From: Clostridia bacterium
GTDB taxonomy: Bacteria; Bacillota; Clostridia; Christensenellales; CAG-1252
NCBI GenBank assembly: GCA_024685775.1
Contig: JAIKVL010000016.1
Coordinates: forward strand, 1 to 40,127
DNA length: 40,127 bases
Direction of reading: 5' to 3'
The notes under the pieces are model-generated. The model made no database searches. It was not told the DNA's origin and saw only the letters and a list, made by a program, of their open reading frames with translations. Made by a program: the position numbers and the translations under genes. Positions 1 to 7,167 of the stretch are shown one piece after another; position 1 is the first letter of the stretch, and the number at the start of each line of letters is the position of its first letter.

Positions 1-2
1 AC

Positions 3-59
3 TTTTACGAGACGGGATATGAAGTGATCACGCAGGTTTTAAGTTCTTACGTTGCGTGA
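3..59 (+). CDS. Possible C-terminal tail of a protein entering from the left (partial)
   Basis: An open frame from the left edge gives 18 codons ending in TGA at 57-59 (peptide ends VLSSYVA). The composition is protein-like, with no low-complexity residues, but nothing can be assigned to a family from so short a stretch. The stop codon overlaps the right arm of a small inverted repeat (CACGCA at 29-34, TGCGTG at 53-58) that could form a hairpin around the stop. It could equally be a chance open frame. Confidence 0.35.
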   Translation, partial: FYETGYEVITQVLSSYVA

Positions 60-90
60 ACCAAAACAAATAATCTATAAACCGATTTAT

Positions 91-234
91 CACGCGAATG
101 CGTGCATCTCATCAGTGCCGAAAGGCGCTGTATATCATCAAACCAAAGCGGATTTTATACACGGCAATGCCGTGATGATATGCAAGGGACAAGCCCTTGA
201 TGATATGCCAAACCTCGCTAACGCTTCGGTTTGG
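91..234. repeat. Array of small hairpins joined by a conserved TGATGATATGC-type linker
   Basis: Five inverted repeats follow one another: CACGC/GCGTG (91-104), CAGTGCC/GGCGCTG with a GAAA loop (113-130), an imperfect AACC/GGATT (141-154), CACGGC/GCCGTG (160-174), CAAGGG/CCCTTG (183-199) and CCAAACC/GGTTTGG (208-234). Stem sequences all differ, but the linkers are alike: TATATCATCA at 131-140 on the left, and its reverse complement pattern, TGATGATATGC, twice on the right (173-183 and 198-208). The linkers therefore turn orientation around position 155, making a large dyad. No convincing protein lies here. It may be a structured RNA, a mobile hairpin repeat or a recombination site; its role is unknown. 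Confidence 0.7.
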
Positions 235-275
235 ATAAAAAACAGTCTAAAGCGAACCTGCTTTAGACTGTTTTT
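235..275 (-). terminator. Rho-independent terminator of the tRNA-Ala unit
   Basis: A perfect 12-bp stem (242-253 with 260-271) with a 6-base loop lies directly after the tRNA 3' end. On the minus strand the stem is followed by a run of Ts. A T run also follows on the plus strand, so it could stop transcription from both sides. Confidence 0.85.
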
Positions 276-350
276 GGTGGAGATGAGGGGGGTCGAACCC
301 CTTACCTCTTGAATGCCATTCAAGCGCTCTACCAGTTGAGCTACACCCCC
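275..350 (-). tRNA. tRNA-Ala (anticodon GGC)
   Basis: The minus strand folds as a complete 76-base cloverleaf with encoded CCA. The anticodon stem CTTGA/TCAAG encloses the loop ATGGCAT, so the anticodon is GGC, reading GCC and GCU alanine codons. The T arm has the usual TTCGACC loop between AGGGG and CCCCT. The acceptor stem carries G3:U70, the main identity signal for alanyl-tRNA synthetase, which agrees with the anticodon. It has its own promoter (362-390) and terminator (235-275), so it is a single-gene unit even though the acyltransferase upstream runs in the same direction. Confidence 0.95.
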
Positions 351-361
351 AAGGCTTCTTT

Positions 362-390
362 ATTATAGCAAGTTCGTTCGGAGAGTGCAA
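362..390 (-). promoter_or_regulatory. Sigma-A promoter of tRNA-Ala
   Basis: On the minus strand TTGCAC (385-390) and TATAAT (362-367) are separated by 17 bases, and the tRNA begins 12 bases after the -10 box. Confidence 0.75.
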
Positions 391-436
391 GCGTTTAACA
401 AATATTTATTTCTCGGAAAGCGGAGACGCCGCCCTG

Positions 437-1225
437 CTATTCCGTTTTATCGGTCGGCGCTTCTTTTTTGATATACTTAACGTACTCGCAGTCGGAAAGC
501 GCGGCGCGTTCGGTCATCGCGTCAAAGCAAAGATCTCTGAGTTCCTCTTTTTTCCTCGCGGTACTCGCGCCCTCGGTCGGAAAGAACGGTCCGTCGACGT
601 AGACGACGTTCTTCGGGCGTTTGCCGAATCTGCGTTTTTTATAGACGGTCGTAAAGGTAAAAACGGGTTTATCGCTTTCGGCGGGATAACGGAACGACAC
701 CGAAGGAAACGGACGGATCTTCGTGTAATAGGGCCAGATATGCGCTTCGGGATAGACGACGATCACCTTTCCTTCGCCTTCCAAGCGTTCGACGGCTTTG
801 ACGAACGCCTTCATCTTAGCGAGCGAAAGCGGGATCGGGATCGCGCCGAAAGCTTTGACCATAAAGCGGATCCCCGGGATATTCATACAATCGGCGTTCG
901 CGATGATATGGGCTTTTTTCGGGAAGGCGATCCTGCCCGGGCAGTAAGCGTCGCCCGCCTCGCGGGTATGGTTGCCGTATAAAAAGTACCCCGTCTTCCG
1001 ATACGGTTTGAGCTTTTCCCGCCCGACGATCTTCTCGCGATACACGATTTTTTGAAAGAAGAAGCCGAACGGAAGCCCCACGAGATAATAGAGCAAAAAC
1101 GCCGCCGCCCGCGCGATCGGATTTTTGAAAAAGAATTCGTAAGACGCGGGGAGATCCTTATGCTCGATCGCGTTTCCCGCAAAATCGTCTTTCGTTTCGG
1201 ACGAATAGTATAAGACTTTTTCCAT
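437..1225 (-). CDS. PlsC-like lysophospholipid acyltransferase
   Basis: A 262-residue protein that should move an acyl chain onto a lysophospholipid or glycolipid acceptor at the inner face of the membrane. A hydrophobic stretch at about residues 38-56 probably anchors it. The acyltransferase box reads GNHTREAGD, so His and Asp are five residues apart rather than the usual four; this HT...GD form occurs in a clostridial branch of the family. A second block, VYPEAHIWPYYTKIRPF, corresponds to the acyl-acceptor EG-R region. It starts 4 bases after the glycosyltransferase stop and has only a weak GGAA ribosome site, so translation is probably coupled. The pairing with a GT4 enzyme suggests membrane glycolipid synthesis; the substrate is not known. 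Confidence 0.8.
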   Translation of the reverse strand: MEKVLYYSSETKDDFAGNAIEHKDLPASYEFFFKNPIARAAAFLLYYLVGLPFGFFFQKIVYREKIVGREKLKPYRKTGYFLYGNHTREAGDAYCPGRIAFPKKAHIIANADCMNIPGIRFMVKAFGAIPIPLSLAKMKAFVKAVERLEGEGKVIVVYPEAHIWPYYTKIRPFPSVSFRYPAESDKPVFTFTTVYKKRRFGKRPKNVVYVDGPFFPTEGASTARKKEELRDLCFDAMTERAALSDCEYVKYIKKEAPTDKTE

Positions 1226-1229
1226 CGCT

Positions 1230-2402
1230 TTATTCCGCAGCGCAGACGGGTTCGCCTTCCGGAACTTCCCGCGGGGCTTTCAAAACCGACTCGATCATCG
1301 CTTCCATTTTGTTCATGCAGACGTCGAGCGGCAAAACGCTCCCCGCTTCCTTGTATTTCTCCTTATAGGATTCGAGGACGTTCGGATGCTCGATCAAAAA
1401 GTCGATCTTATGCGCGAGCGTCTTATAATCGTATTTTCTGAATTTGACCCAAGGATCGGCGGCAAATGCTTTCGTCGCGCTCTTCTCGGAATCGCAGATC
1501 AAGGCGACGAGCCCCGCGGCGATCGCTTCGGTGCAGGCGATCGCTTCGATCTCGACGGTCGCCGTGTGGACGTACAGATCGGACGTCTTCAAAATGCGAA
1601 TGAGTTCGTCTTGCGGGTGGAAGCCGAATTCGCAATCGACGCCGAGCCTCCGCGCGAGACGCTCGTACTTCTTTCGATTCGGGCCGTCCCCCGCGAGAAT
1701 GACGCGGATCGAATCCCTGTGATCGGAGCGTCCGACCGCGCGAAGCAAGGTTTGTTGCGCTTTTTCGTCGCTGTATCGACCGCTGCAAACGATCGTAAAC
1801 TTTTCGTTCTTTTCCCGTTTTTCCTTCAACGGCTCGAAGAATTTCGGGTTCACGCCGTTCGAAATGACGTACGCGGGGACGTCGATCCCCGTGTGATCGT
1901 AAAACACTTTTTTGATAAACGCCGTCGGATAATGGATCGCCGAGCAATGGCGAAAGACGTTTTTATAAAACACGCGATAGGTCAGATGATTCGCCAAACG
2001 GCTGTTCATCAAAAAGAAATGCGCCGTAAAGTTTTCCGCCTGACAATGGAAACTCGCGGCGATCGGCTTTCCGAGCTCGCGCGCGATCTTGACCGCGGCT
2101 GCCCCGAGCGCGAAGGGGATCTCGATGTAGACGAGATCGGCTTTCCCGATGACCTCGCGAAGGAGCGGCTTATTCGGCTTCGCAAGCGTAACGCCGTTCT
2201 TTTCGAGAACGCGATTCAGAAATCTCCCGAAGTTCACGCTCTTGACGTAATAATGATCTTTTTCGCCGATCCTGCTTTTATCCGAAGATACGATATAGAC
2301 TTCGTGTCCGCTTTCTCTTAATCGATTGATAAAGTTAATGGTCGCGATGACCGTTCCGTTATTTGCTTCTCCGAGCACGTCGCAAATGTAAGCGATTTTC
2401 AT
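1230..2402 (-). CDS. GT4 glycosyltransferase (diacylglycerol glucosyltransferase-like)
   Basis: A 390-residue retaining GT-B enzyme. The N-terminal Rossmann half begins MKIAYICDV with the glycine/asparagine turn (EANNGT) near residue 15. The C-terminal nucleotide-sugar half includes ICSGRYSDEK-type and LAGDGPNRKKYERLA motifs, and the EX7E motif (EIEAIACTE). This is the arrangement of GT4 enzymes such as the alpha-monoglucosyl-diacylglycerol synthases, so a membrane-glycolipid role is likely but not proven. It has an AGGAGACAG ribosome site and forms a unit with the acyltransferase that follows. A second enzyme of the same type lies at 4634-5815; the two share an overall plan and may act in sequence on one lipid. 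Confidence 0.85.
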   Translation of the reverse strand: MKIAYICDVLGEANNGTVIATINFINRLRESGHEVYIVSSDKSRIGEKDHYYVKSVNFGRFLNRVLEKNGVTLAKPNKPLLREVIGKADLVYIEIPFALGAAAVKIARELGKPIAASFHCQAENFTAHFFLMNSRLANHLTYRVFYKNVFRHCSAIHYPTAFIKKVFYDHTGIDVPAYVISNGVNPKFFEPLKEKREKNEKFTIVCSGRYSDEKAQQTLLRAVGRSDHRDSIRVILAGDGPNRKKYERLARRLGVDCEFGFHPQDELIRILKTSDLYVHTATVEIEAIACTEAIAAGLVALICDSEKSATKAFAADPWVKFRKYDYKTLAHKIDFLIEHPNVLESYKEKYKEAGSVLPLDVCMNKMEAMIESVLKAPREVPEGEPVCAAE

Positions 2403-2574
2403 TTTCTGTCTCCTGTTTTATGATTTTAGCCCCGTTCGGGAACTGTTTATACTGTATCACATCCGCTGTAAAGAGCCACTCCCTTTCGAAACACCGCGAC
2501 TCTCGGATCCGTTCCCGCTCGGTGGAATCGGCGAGAACGGACTCCACCGGAGCGAGAATTCCCCCTTTTCGGCT

Positions 2575-2602
2575 TGTTTTCGAGGGGAAAACGTGATAAA
2601 AT
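2575..2602 (+). promoter_or_regulatory. Promoter of the XRE-exonuclease unit, leaderless type
   Basis: TTGTTT (2575-2580) and TAAAAT (2597-2602) are 16 bases apart. Position +7 after the -10 box falls on 2609, one base before the ATG at 2610. There is no ribosome site between. Confidence 0.5.
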
Positions 2603-2609
2603 ATAAGTT

Positions 2610-3212
2610 ATGGATAATCTTCGCGAAATCATAACCGAGAACTTGCTGACCTTGCGCCGCAAGAACAAGATGACCCAGCAAGAACTCGCAAAGCAAATCA
2701 ATTATTCCGATAAAGCCGTTTCGAGATGGGAAAACGGCGAAGTTCTTCCAGACGTGGAGACGCTCGCCAAGATCGCCGAAGTGTACGGCGTCCCCCTTTC
2801 GCGCATTTTGGAAAAGGACGCGGACGAACCCCCCAAGAAGAGACGCGACCCCGCGCTTTTGACGAAAGCTTTGATCGCAGCCATCTCGGTTTGCGTCGTT
2901 TGGGCGATCGCCGTCGTCATTTACGTCTATATCCGCGTATTTATGAAGACCTCGGCTTGGCAGGTCTTTATTTGGGCGATCCCCGCTTCCGCGCTTTTGA
3001 TGCAGTTTTTCAACACGCGCTGGATCCGCGTGCCTTTCCTTTCGATGATCTGTTCTTCCGTCGCGATCTGGGGGCTGATCACCGCCGTTTACTGCACGAT
3101 CCTTTCCTATAACATCTGGCTGATCTTTTTGATCGGAATCCCTCTGCAAGCCATCGTCGTCCTCGTCTCGATTTTGAAAAAAGAGCGTCACAAACTGAAA
3201 ACAACGAAATGA
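2610..3212 (+). CDS. XRE-family regulator with a membrane-spanning C-terminal half
   Basis: A 200-residue protein. Residues 10-63 form a Cro/CI-type helix-turn-helix (MTQQELAKQI, then SDKAVSRWENGEVLPD), the signature of XRE DNA-binding domains. A charged linker (about residues 70-80, PPKKRRD) leads into roughly four hydrophobic segments at about 84-108, 114-130, 140-162 and 166-188, ending with a basic tail. The regulator is therefore probably held at the membrane and may sense an envelope signal. It has no ribosome site and a promoter right against the start, so the mRNA is predicted to be leaderless. The stop overlaps the exonuclease start by 4 bases, so the two are co-translated. The target genes are unknown; the flanking glycosyltransferases are candidates. 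Confidence 0.8.
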   Translation: MDNLREIITENLLTLRRKNKMTQQELAKQINYSDKAVSRWENGEVLPDVETLAKIAEVYGVPLSRILEKDADEPPKKRRDPALLTKALIAAISVCVVWAIAVVIYVYIRVFMKTSAWQVFIWAIPASALLMQFFNTRWIRVPFLSMICSSVAIWGLITAVYCTILSYNIWLIFLIGIPLQAIVVLVSILKKERHKLKTTK

Positions 3213-3910
3213 ACTATTTGTTTTTCGATTTGGAATTCGCCTCCTGCAAAGGCGGCTATCATAAGATTTGCGAATTCGGCTACGCGCTGACGGACGAAGC
3301 CTTTACTTTGATTGAGCGCGGCAATTTAATGATCGATCCTTTGATCGGGCGCGGCGAGTGGGACTTCTATGCGCTCCGCAAGATCATCAAACGGAAGATC
3401 TCGGACTTTACGTCCGAACCGCCTTTCGCCCGTCGTTACGAGACCATTCTCTCCCTTTTCGATCAATCGACCTACGCCTTCGGGCATTCGACGGTCGGCG
3501 ACGTACAAGCGCTGAACCAAGAGTGCAAGCGGTTCTCTCTTCCCCCGCTCCGCTTCTCCTTTTTCGATCTCGCCGAGTTTTACAAAAAGCACACGCAAAG
3601 CAAGAATCAACGCGCCCTGACGGCGATCCTATCCGATCTCTCCGTTTCGGGTGACGAAAACGCCCACAACGCCGAAGCCGACGCCTACAACACGATGCTC
3701 GGAGTAAAAGAGATCCTGAAACGGGAAAGCGAAACGACCTTCCGGGAAGACCCCGTCGAAGCGTTCGAAGTCTTCCTTTCCAAATACGGGATCGCGCCGA
3801 GAAAAAGCGAAACGATCTCGCCCGAGCCGCACCGCAAAAGATCGCGCTCCGGATCGAGGAAAAGGCAAAACGAAAATAGAGAAACTGCGTCGAAAAGTAG
3901 CGCGGAATAA
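3209..3910 (+). CDS. DEDDh 3'-5' exonuclease family protein
   Basis: A 233-residue protein with the DnaQ-like exonuclease core. Visible metal ligands are D7 and E9 in FFDLEFA, D98 in FGHSTVGDV, and H153/D158 in the HX4D block HNAEAD, so all four acidic residues and the general-base His are in place. It should remove nucleotides from DNA or RNA 3' ends using two metal ions. The last 40 residues are basic and serine/arginine rich (RKRSRSGSRKRQ) and might bind nucleic acid. It overlaps the XRE regulator by 4 bases. Its substrate and its link to that regulator are unknown. Confidence 0.8.
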   Translation: MNYLFFDLEFASCKGGYHKICEFGYALTDEAFTLIERGNLMIDPLIGRGEWDFYALRKIIKRKISDFTSEPPFARRYETILSLFDQSTYAFGHSTVGDVQALNQECKRFSLPPLRFSFFDLAEFYKKHTQSKNQRALTAILSDLSVSGDENAHNAEADAYNTMLGVKEILKRESETTFREDPVEAFEVFLSKYGIAPRKSETISPEPHRKRSRSGSRKRQNENRETASKSSAE

Positions 3911-3921
3911 CGCAAACGATC

Positions 3922-3962
3922 AAAAAAAAGGAAGCTCTCCGACTCGAAAGCTTCCTTTTTTC
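3922..3962. terminator. Bidirectional terminator between convergent genes
   Basis: GGAAGCT (3930-3936) pairs with AGCTTCC (3949-3955). An A run lies before the stem and a T run after it, so it serves both the exonuclease and the HdeD-like gene. Confidence 0.8.
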
Positions 3963-3981
3963 AATTTGGGAAACGATTGAC

Positions 3982-4524
3982 TTATTTCGCCTTTTTCTTT
4001 TCGCGAGCGGGCGTCAGCGCGTACGCAAGCAGGTAGATCGCATAGGCGATCAAAATGATGCCGAACGCCAAGCTCATATACGCGCGGAAGGATCCGACGG
4101 TCAGGAACAAGACGCCGAGCGTAATCAAGAACGCACCGATCAAGAATTCGAGAACGAACAAGACCAAATTGCGGTTATTTCTCCAATAGCGAAGCAAAAA
4201 GGAATCCATAAAAACGCAAGCGCCGATCACGATAAAGACGATCGGGATCAAACCGAGGATCATCGTGGCGACGTGGCGCGTGATGATAAAAATTCCGAGC
4301 GCAATGATCGCGCTGCCGATCGCGACGCTTTTGGAAACGAGCGTTTTCTCCTTCAAAAACTCCGAAATGAGTGTGATCAATCCGAGAAGAAGGACGCTGA
4401 TACCGAGAATGACGTCCAGCCATTTCGCGCCGAGTCGATCCATAAAGAGAAACAAAATGCCCGCGATCAAAAGAGTGATCGCGTTGATGATCGTTATCGT
4501 TTTCGTGGAAATAGTCTTTGCCAT
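3982..4524 (-). CDS. HdeD/DUF308-like membrane protein
   Basis: A 180-residue protein that is almost wholly hydrophobic, with about six transmembrane helices in three pairs and a basic tail (AREKKKAK). The repeated layout and composition match the HdeD (DUF308) group of small membrane proteins, in which the E. coli member is linked to acid resistance; the function in Bacillota is not established. The start was placed at the ATG at 4524 because GGAGG lies 7 bases before it; a longer frame upstream would run through the promoter. Its promoter shares its -10 region with the divergent glycosyltransferase promoter. Confidence 0.7.
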   Translation of the reverse strand: MAKTISTKTITIINAITLLIAGILFLFMDRLGAKWLDVILGISVLLLGLITLISEFLKEKTLVSKSVAIGSAIIALGIFIITRHVATMILGLIPIVFIVIGACVFMDSFLLRYWRNNRNLVLFVLEFLIGAFLITLGVLFLTVGSFRAYMSLAFGIILIAYAIYLLAYALTPAREKKKAK

Positions 4525-4545
4525 AATTACCTCCGAAAGAGAAAC

Positions 4546-4574
4546 TTGACAGCGCCGCCGTCTTCGGGTATTAT
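4546..4574 (+). promoter_or_regulatory. Sigma-A promoter of the second GT4 gene
   Basis: TTGACA (4546-4551) and TATTAT (4569-4574) are 17 bases apart, followed by a leader of about 53 bases to the ATG at 4634. Confidence 0.75.
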
Positions 4575-4598
4575 ATAACAAAACACGCGGATTATCAA
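4570..4598 (-). promoter_or_regulatory. Sigma-A promoter of the HdeD-like gene, overlapping the divergent one
   Basis: On the minus strand TTGATA (4593-4598) and TATAAT (4570-4575) are 17 bases apart. Its -10 box covers the same bases as the -10 box of the plus-strand promoter. Confidence 0.75.
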
Positions 4599-4633
4599 CA
4601 TTTCCATGCGATTATCTTTGCGAAGAGGAAAAA

Positions 4634-5815
4634 ATGAAAGTACTTTTTGTCATAAATTCGATCTACACGAAAGGAAACGGGCTCGCAACTTCCGCCCGCC
4701 GAACGATCAAATACCTGAAAGACATCGGCGTGGACGTCCGCATTCTTTCCTCTAAAAATCCCGATCCGAACGGAGAGCAACCCGATTATCCTTTGAACGA
4801 TTACACCTTGCCCCTTTTCGGATTCCTCGTCAAAAGACAGGGCTTTGCGTTTGCGGAGATCAATAAAGACGTCATAAACGAAGCGGTCGCTTGGGCGGAT
4901 CTGATCCACTTGGAAGAGCCTTTCGACCTTGAAATCGCCGTTGCGGACGCCGCGGAAAAAGCGGGCGTACCGATGACCGCGACCTACCATTTGCACCCCG
5001 AGAATCTTTTCGCGACGGTGCACCTTCATAACGATCCCTTTTTGAACAGATTGACGATGCGTTTTTGGCGCAAAAAGGTTTTCAACCGTTGCGAGATCGT
5101 CCAATGCCCGACGGAGAACGTCCGAAAACGCCTCGCGAAATGGCGTTATCGCGCCGAACTCCGCGTCATATCCAACGGACTCGTGATCGAAGACACGCTT
5201 CCCTCTCTGCCCGAATCCGATCTCGTCCTGAGCGACGCGAAATATCGGATCATAACGATCGGGAGATATTCCGTGGAAAAGGATATGATCACCCTATTGA
5301 AAGCGATGCGCTATTCGAAAGTCGCTTCCGAAACCGAGCTGATCCTCGCGGGCAGAGGTCCGACCGAACACACCCTTCGAAAGTACGCGGACAAACTCTA
5401 TAAAAAAGGCGTCTTGAAGTACCCCGTTCAATTCGGGTTCTTCGCCCTGCCCGATCTTCAAAAGCTCTCGCTCGCGTCCGACCTTTATATCCATTGCGCG
5501 ATCATCGAAGTCGAAGGACTTTCCTGCCTCGAAGCGATCCGCGTAGGGCTCGTCCCGATCATCGCGAAAGGAAGCAAGACCGCGACCTCGCAATTCGCGC
5601 TCAGCGAAAAAAGCGTCTACACGGAAAAGAAGCCCAAAGAACTCGCCGCCAAGATCGATTACTGGCTGACCCACGAAAAAGAGCGAAAAGCGGAAGCCGA
5701 GCGATATAAAGAAACGGACGTTGCCTACGATATTCAAAAATCCATTTCCGAACTTAAAACCATGTTCGAGGACGCGATCAAGAACTACGCCTCCCGAAAA
5801 CACAGGAAACACTGA
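4634..5815 (+). CDS. GT4 glycosyltransferase (diacylglycerol glycosyltransferase-like)
   Basis: A 393-residue GT-B glycosyltransferase with the same plan as the protein at 1230-2402. The N-terminal half starts MKVLFVINSIYTKGNG, with the acceptor-side glycine loop. The donor half contains IITIGRYSVEKD, ELILAGRGPTE and the EX7E motif EVEGLSCLE, typical of retaining GT4 enzymes. A segment near residues 110-130 (TATYHLHPENLFATVH) matches the conserved His region of diacylglycerol glucosyltransferases. A GAGG ribosome site precedes the ATG. It is likely to add a sugar to a lipid at the membrane surface. Donor and acceptor cannot be read from the sequence. Confidence 0.85.
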   Translation: MKVLFVINSIYTKGNGLATSARRTIKYLKDIGVDVRILSSKNPDPNGEQPDYPLNDYTLPLFGFLVKRQGFAFAEINKDVINEAVAWADLIHLEEPFDLEIAVADAAEKAGVPMTATYHLHPENLFATVHLHNDPFLNRLTMRFWRKKVFNRCEIVQCPTENVRKRLAKWRYRAELRVISNGLVIEDTLPSLPESDLVLSDAKYRIITIGRYSVEKDMITLLKAMRYSKVASETELILAGRGPTEHTLRKYADKLYKKGVLKYPVQFGFFALPDLQKLSLASDLYIHCAIIEVEGLSCLEAIRVGLVPIIAKGSKTATSQFALSEKSVYTEKKPKELAAKIDYWLTHEKERKAEAERYKETDVAYDIQKSISELKTMFEDAIKNYASRKHRKH

Positions 5816-5845
5816 AAAAAAGGTTGCCGAAGCAACCTTTTTTCT
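5816..5845. terminator. Terminator after the second GT4 gene
   Basis: AGGTTGC and GCAACCT pair around a 3-4 base loop, with A and T runs on the two sides, so it may also stop the DUF2804 transcript arriving from the right. Confidence 0.8.
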
Positions 5846-5865
5846 TTTTCGTTTTTTGACAGGAA

Positions 5866-7014
5866 TCACAGGAGAAGCGTCTTATCTTCGCCCATACCGA
5901 GCATCCCGGTCAGGTCGTACTTGACGCCGTCCTCGTCGCGGACGTAGCCTTCAAGCTCGCCGAAGGTGATATAATAGTCGATATTGACGATACCCGCGTG
6001 AACGATCATCGGGTTGATGCCGTAGACCTTGAAGGTCAAATTGACCATATCGTGCTCGTCCTTGACTCTCCATTCCGCGTAATTTCTGAAATCTTTGGTT
6101 TCGGAAGTGCGGGTGAACTTGACGGGCGGGAGCAAACTGGATTTTCCTTCGAACCAAAGGATATTCTCGTTATAGTCGTCCTGATTGATGGATTGGTTGC
6201 GGGTCAAGTTGAAAGCGATGAATTTCTTTTCGCCGTCGATCTCGCATTTACCCATCGTCGTGACCCAATCGTAATGGGCGCGGCGGGGATAATATCCTCT
6301 GTGATCGTCCACGATCGCGACGGTCTCGTCGTCCGAGATCAGCTCTTCGCCGTTAATGACGAGCTTACCTTCCGCCTTGAAGAAATCTTTTTGGCTGTAA
6401 AGCGGGCGGGGACGCTTCGCGTCGAACGGGATGCTGACGACGCAGGGATCGGAGAGCCTCGTAAGCGTGAAATCGTATTCGATCGTCGCTTCGGAATAAT
6501 TCTCTTTGATCGCGGCGACCGCGGTCTTATCCTCTCTGCCTTCGGTGATCAGGCATTTGCCCTTATGAGAGCCCGAAAGCTCGCATTTTCCGTCTTGGAA
6601 GTTATTGACGTACTTTACGAAGCTGACGTCCGTCCTTCCTTCCGCAACCGCTCCGTTCAAAAGATTCGGCGCGATGACCGTCTTTTTCGAGGGGAGGTTG
6701 GTATCCCAGCAGTAAACTTTCTTCGTGCGCTTATCCCAGAAAACGTTCATCGTCTTTCCGAAAATGCCCATATCGCAAACGACGGCGAGAAGGACGCCGT
6801 TTTTGAGATGCACTTCGGTGGCTTCCCAAAGAGTCAGTTTCAATTTATTGAAGCAGTTGGGAAGCGCGGTCGGTCCTTTGAGTTTGACGATGTCCATATC
6901 TTCGAACTCTTTGTCAAAGGTTCCGAAGACGCAAGACCCATCGGGGTTGACCATGCTTTTCGGGGTCGGGACCGCTCTGCGCTTTTGAGATATAAATTTA
7001 CTGTATTCGCCCAT
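5866..7014 (-). CDS. DUF2804 family protein
   Basis: A 382-residue soluble protein recognised as a DUF2804 member by its overall run: an N-terminal FGTFDKEFEDMDI segment, a GHRGYYPRR-like block (VDDHRGYYPRRAHYDWVTT) near the middle, and FNLTRNQSINQDDYNEN followed by WRVKDEHDMVNLTF. The family is common in Clostridia and has no assigned function; a beta-rich lipocalin-like fold has been suggested for relatives, and that is weak. The start at 7014 was chosen because AAAAGGAGA precedes it at good spacing. It is a single-gene unit with its own promoter. Confidence 0.75.
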   Translation of the reverse strand: MGEYSKFISQKRRAVPTPKSMVNPDGSCVFGTFDKEFEDMDIVKLKGPTALPNCFNKLKLTLWEATEVHLKNGVLLAVVCDMGIFGKTMNVFWDKRTKKVYCWDTNLPSKKTVIAPNLLNGAVAEGRTDVSFVKYVNNFQDGKCELSGSHKGKCLITEGREDKTAVAAIKENYSEATIEYDFTLTRLSDPCVVSIPFDAKRPRPLYSQKDFFKAEGKLVINGEELISDDETVAIVDDHRGYYPRRAHYDWVTTMGKCEIDGEKKFIAFNLTRNQSINQDDYNENILWFEGKSSLLPPVKFTRTSETKDFRNYAEWRVKDEHDMVNLTFKVYGINPMIVHAGIVNIDYYITFGELEGYVRDEDGVKYDLTGMLGMGEDKTLLL

Positions 7015-7045
7015 AGTTTTCTCCTTTTTTATGGAATATGTAATC

Positions 7046-7074
7046 ATTATATCACTTTTATCGGGCGATTTCAA
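7046..7074 (-). promoter_or_regulatory. Sigma-A promoter of the DUF2804 gene
   Basis: On the minus strand TTGAAA (7069-7074) and TATAAT (7046-7051) are 17 bases apart, upstream of a good ribosome site. Confidence 0.75.
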
Positions 7075-7088
7075 GGGGGGATTTTCAG

Positions 7089-7130
7089 AAAAAAAACGCA
7101 AACGTTCGCCCTTTTCGAGCGAACGTCCGC
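7089..7130 (-). terminator. Terminator of the zinc operon
   Basis: ACGTTCGC (7102-7109) and GCGAACGT (7119-7126) form a perfect 8-bp stem, extended by GCG pairs, with eight Ts after it on the minus strand. It closes the eight-gene unit that starts at zur. Confidence 0.8.
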
Positions 7131-7167
7131 GTCGGATTTCGAAAGAATAAAGTCGATCTTCCGCCGT

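Noticed and set aside
29..58. Further degenerate copy of the structured 3'-end repeat
   Set aside because: CACGCA/TGCGTG resembles the base stem of copy D but the GCGTAC...GTAC tip and the GGCTCGA motif are absent.
91..234. CRISPR array
   Set aside because: The constant linkers are only 10-12 bases, they flip orientation, and the parts between are palindromes rather than unique spacers; no cas gene is near.
52..312. Protein of 86 residues on the plus strand across the hairpin array
   Set aside because: It runs through the hairpins, the terminator and into the tRNA, with no ribosome site.
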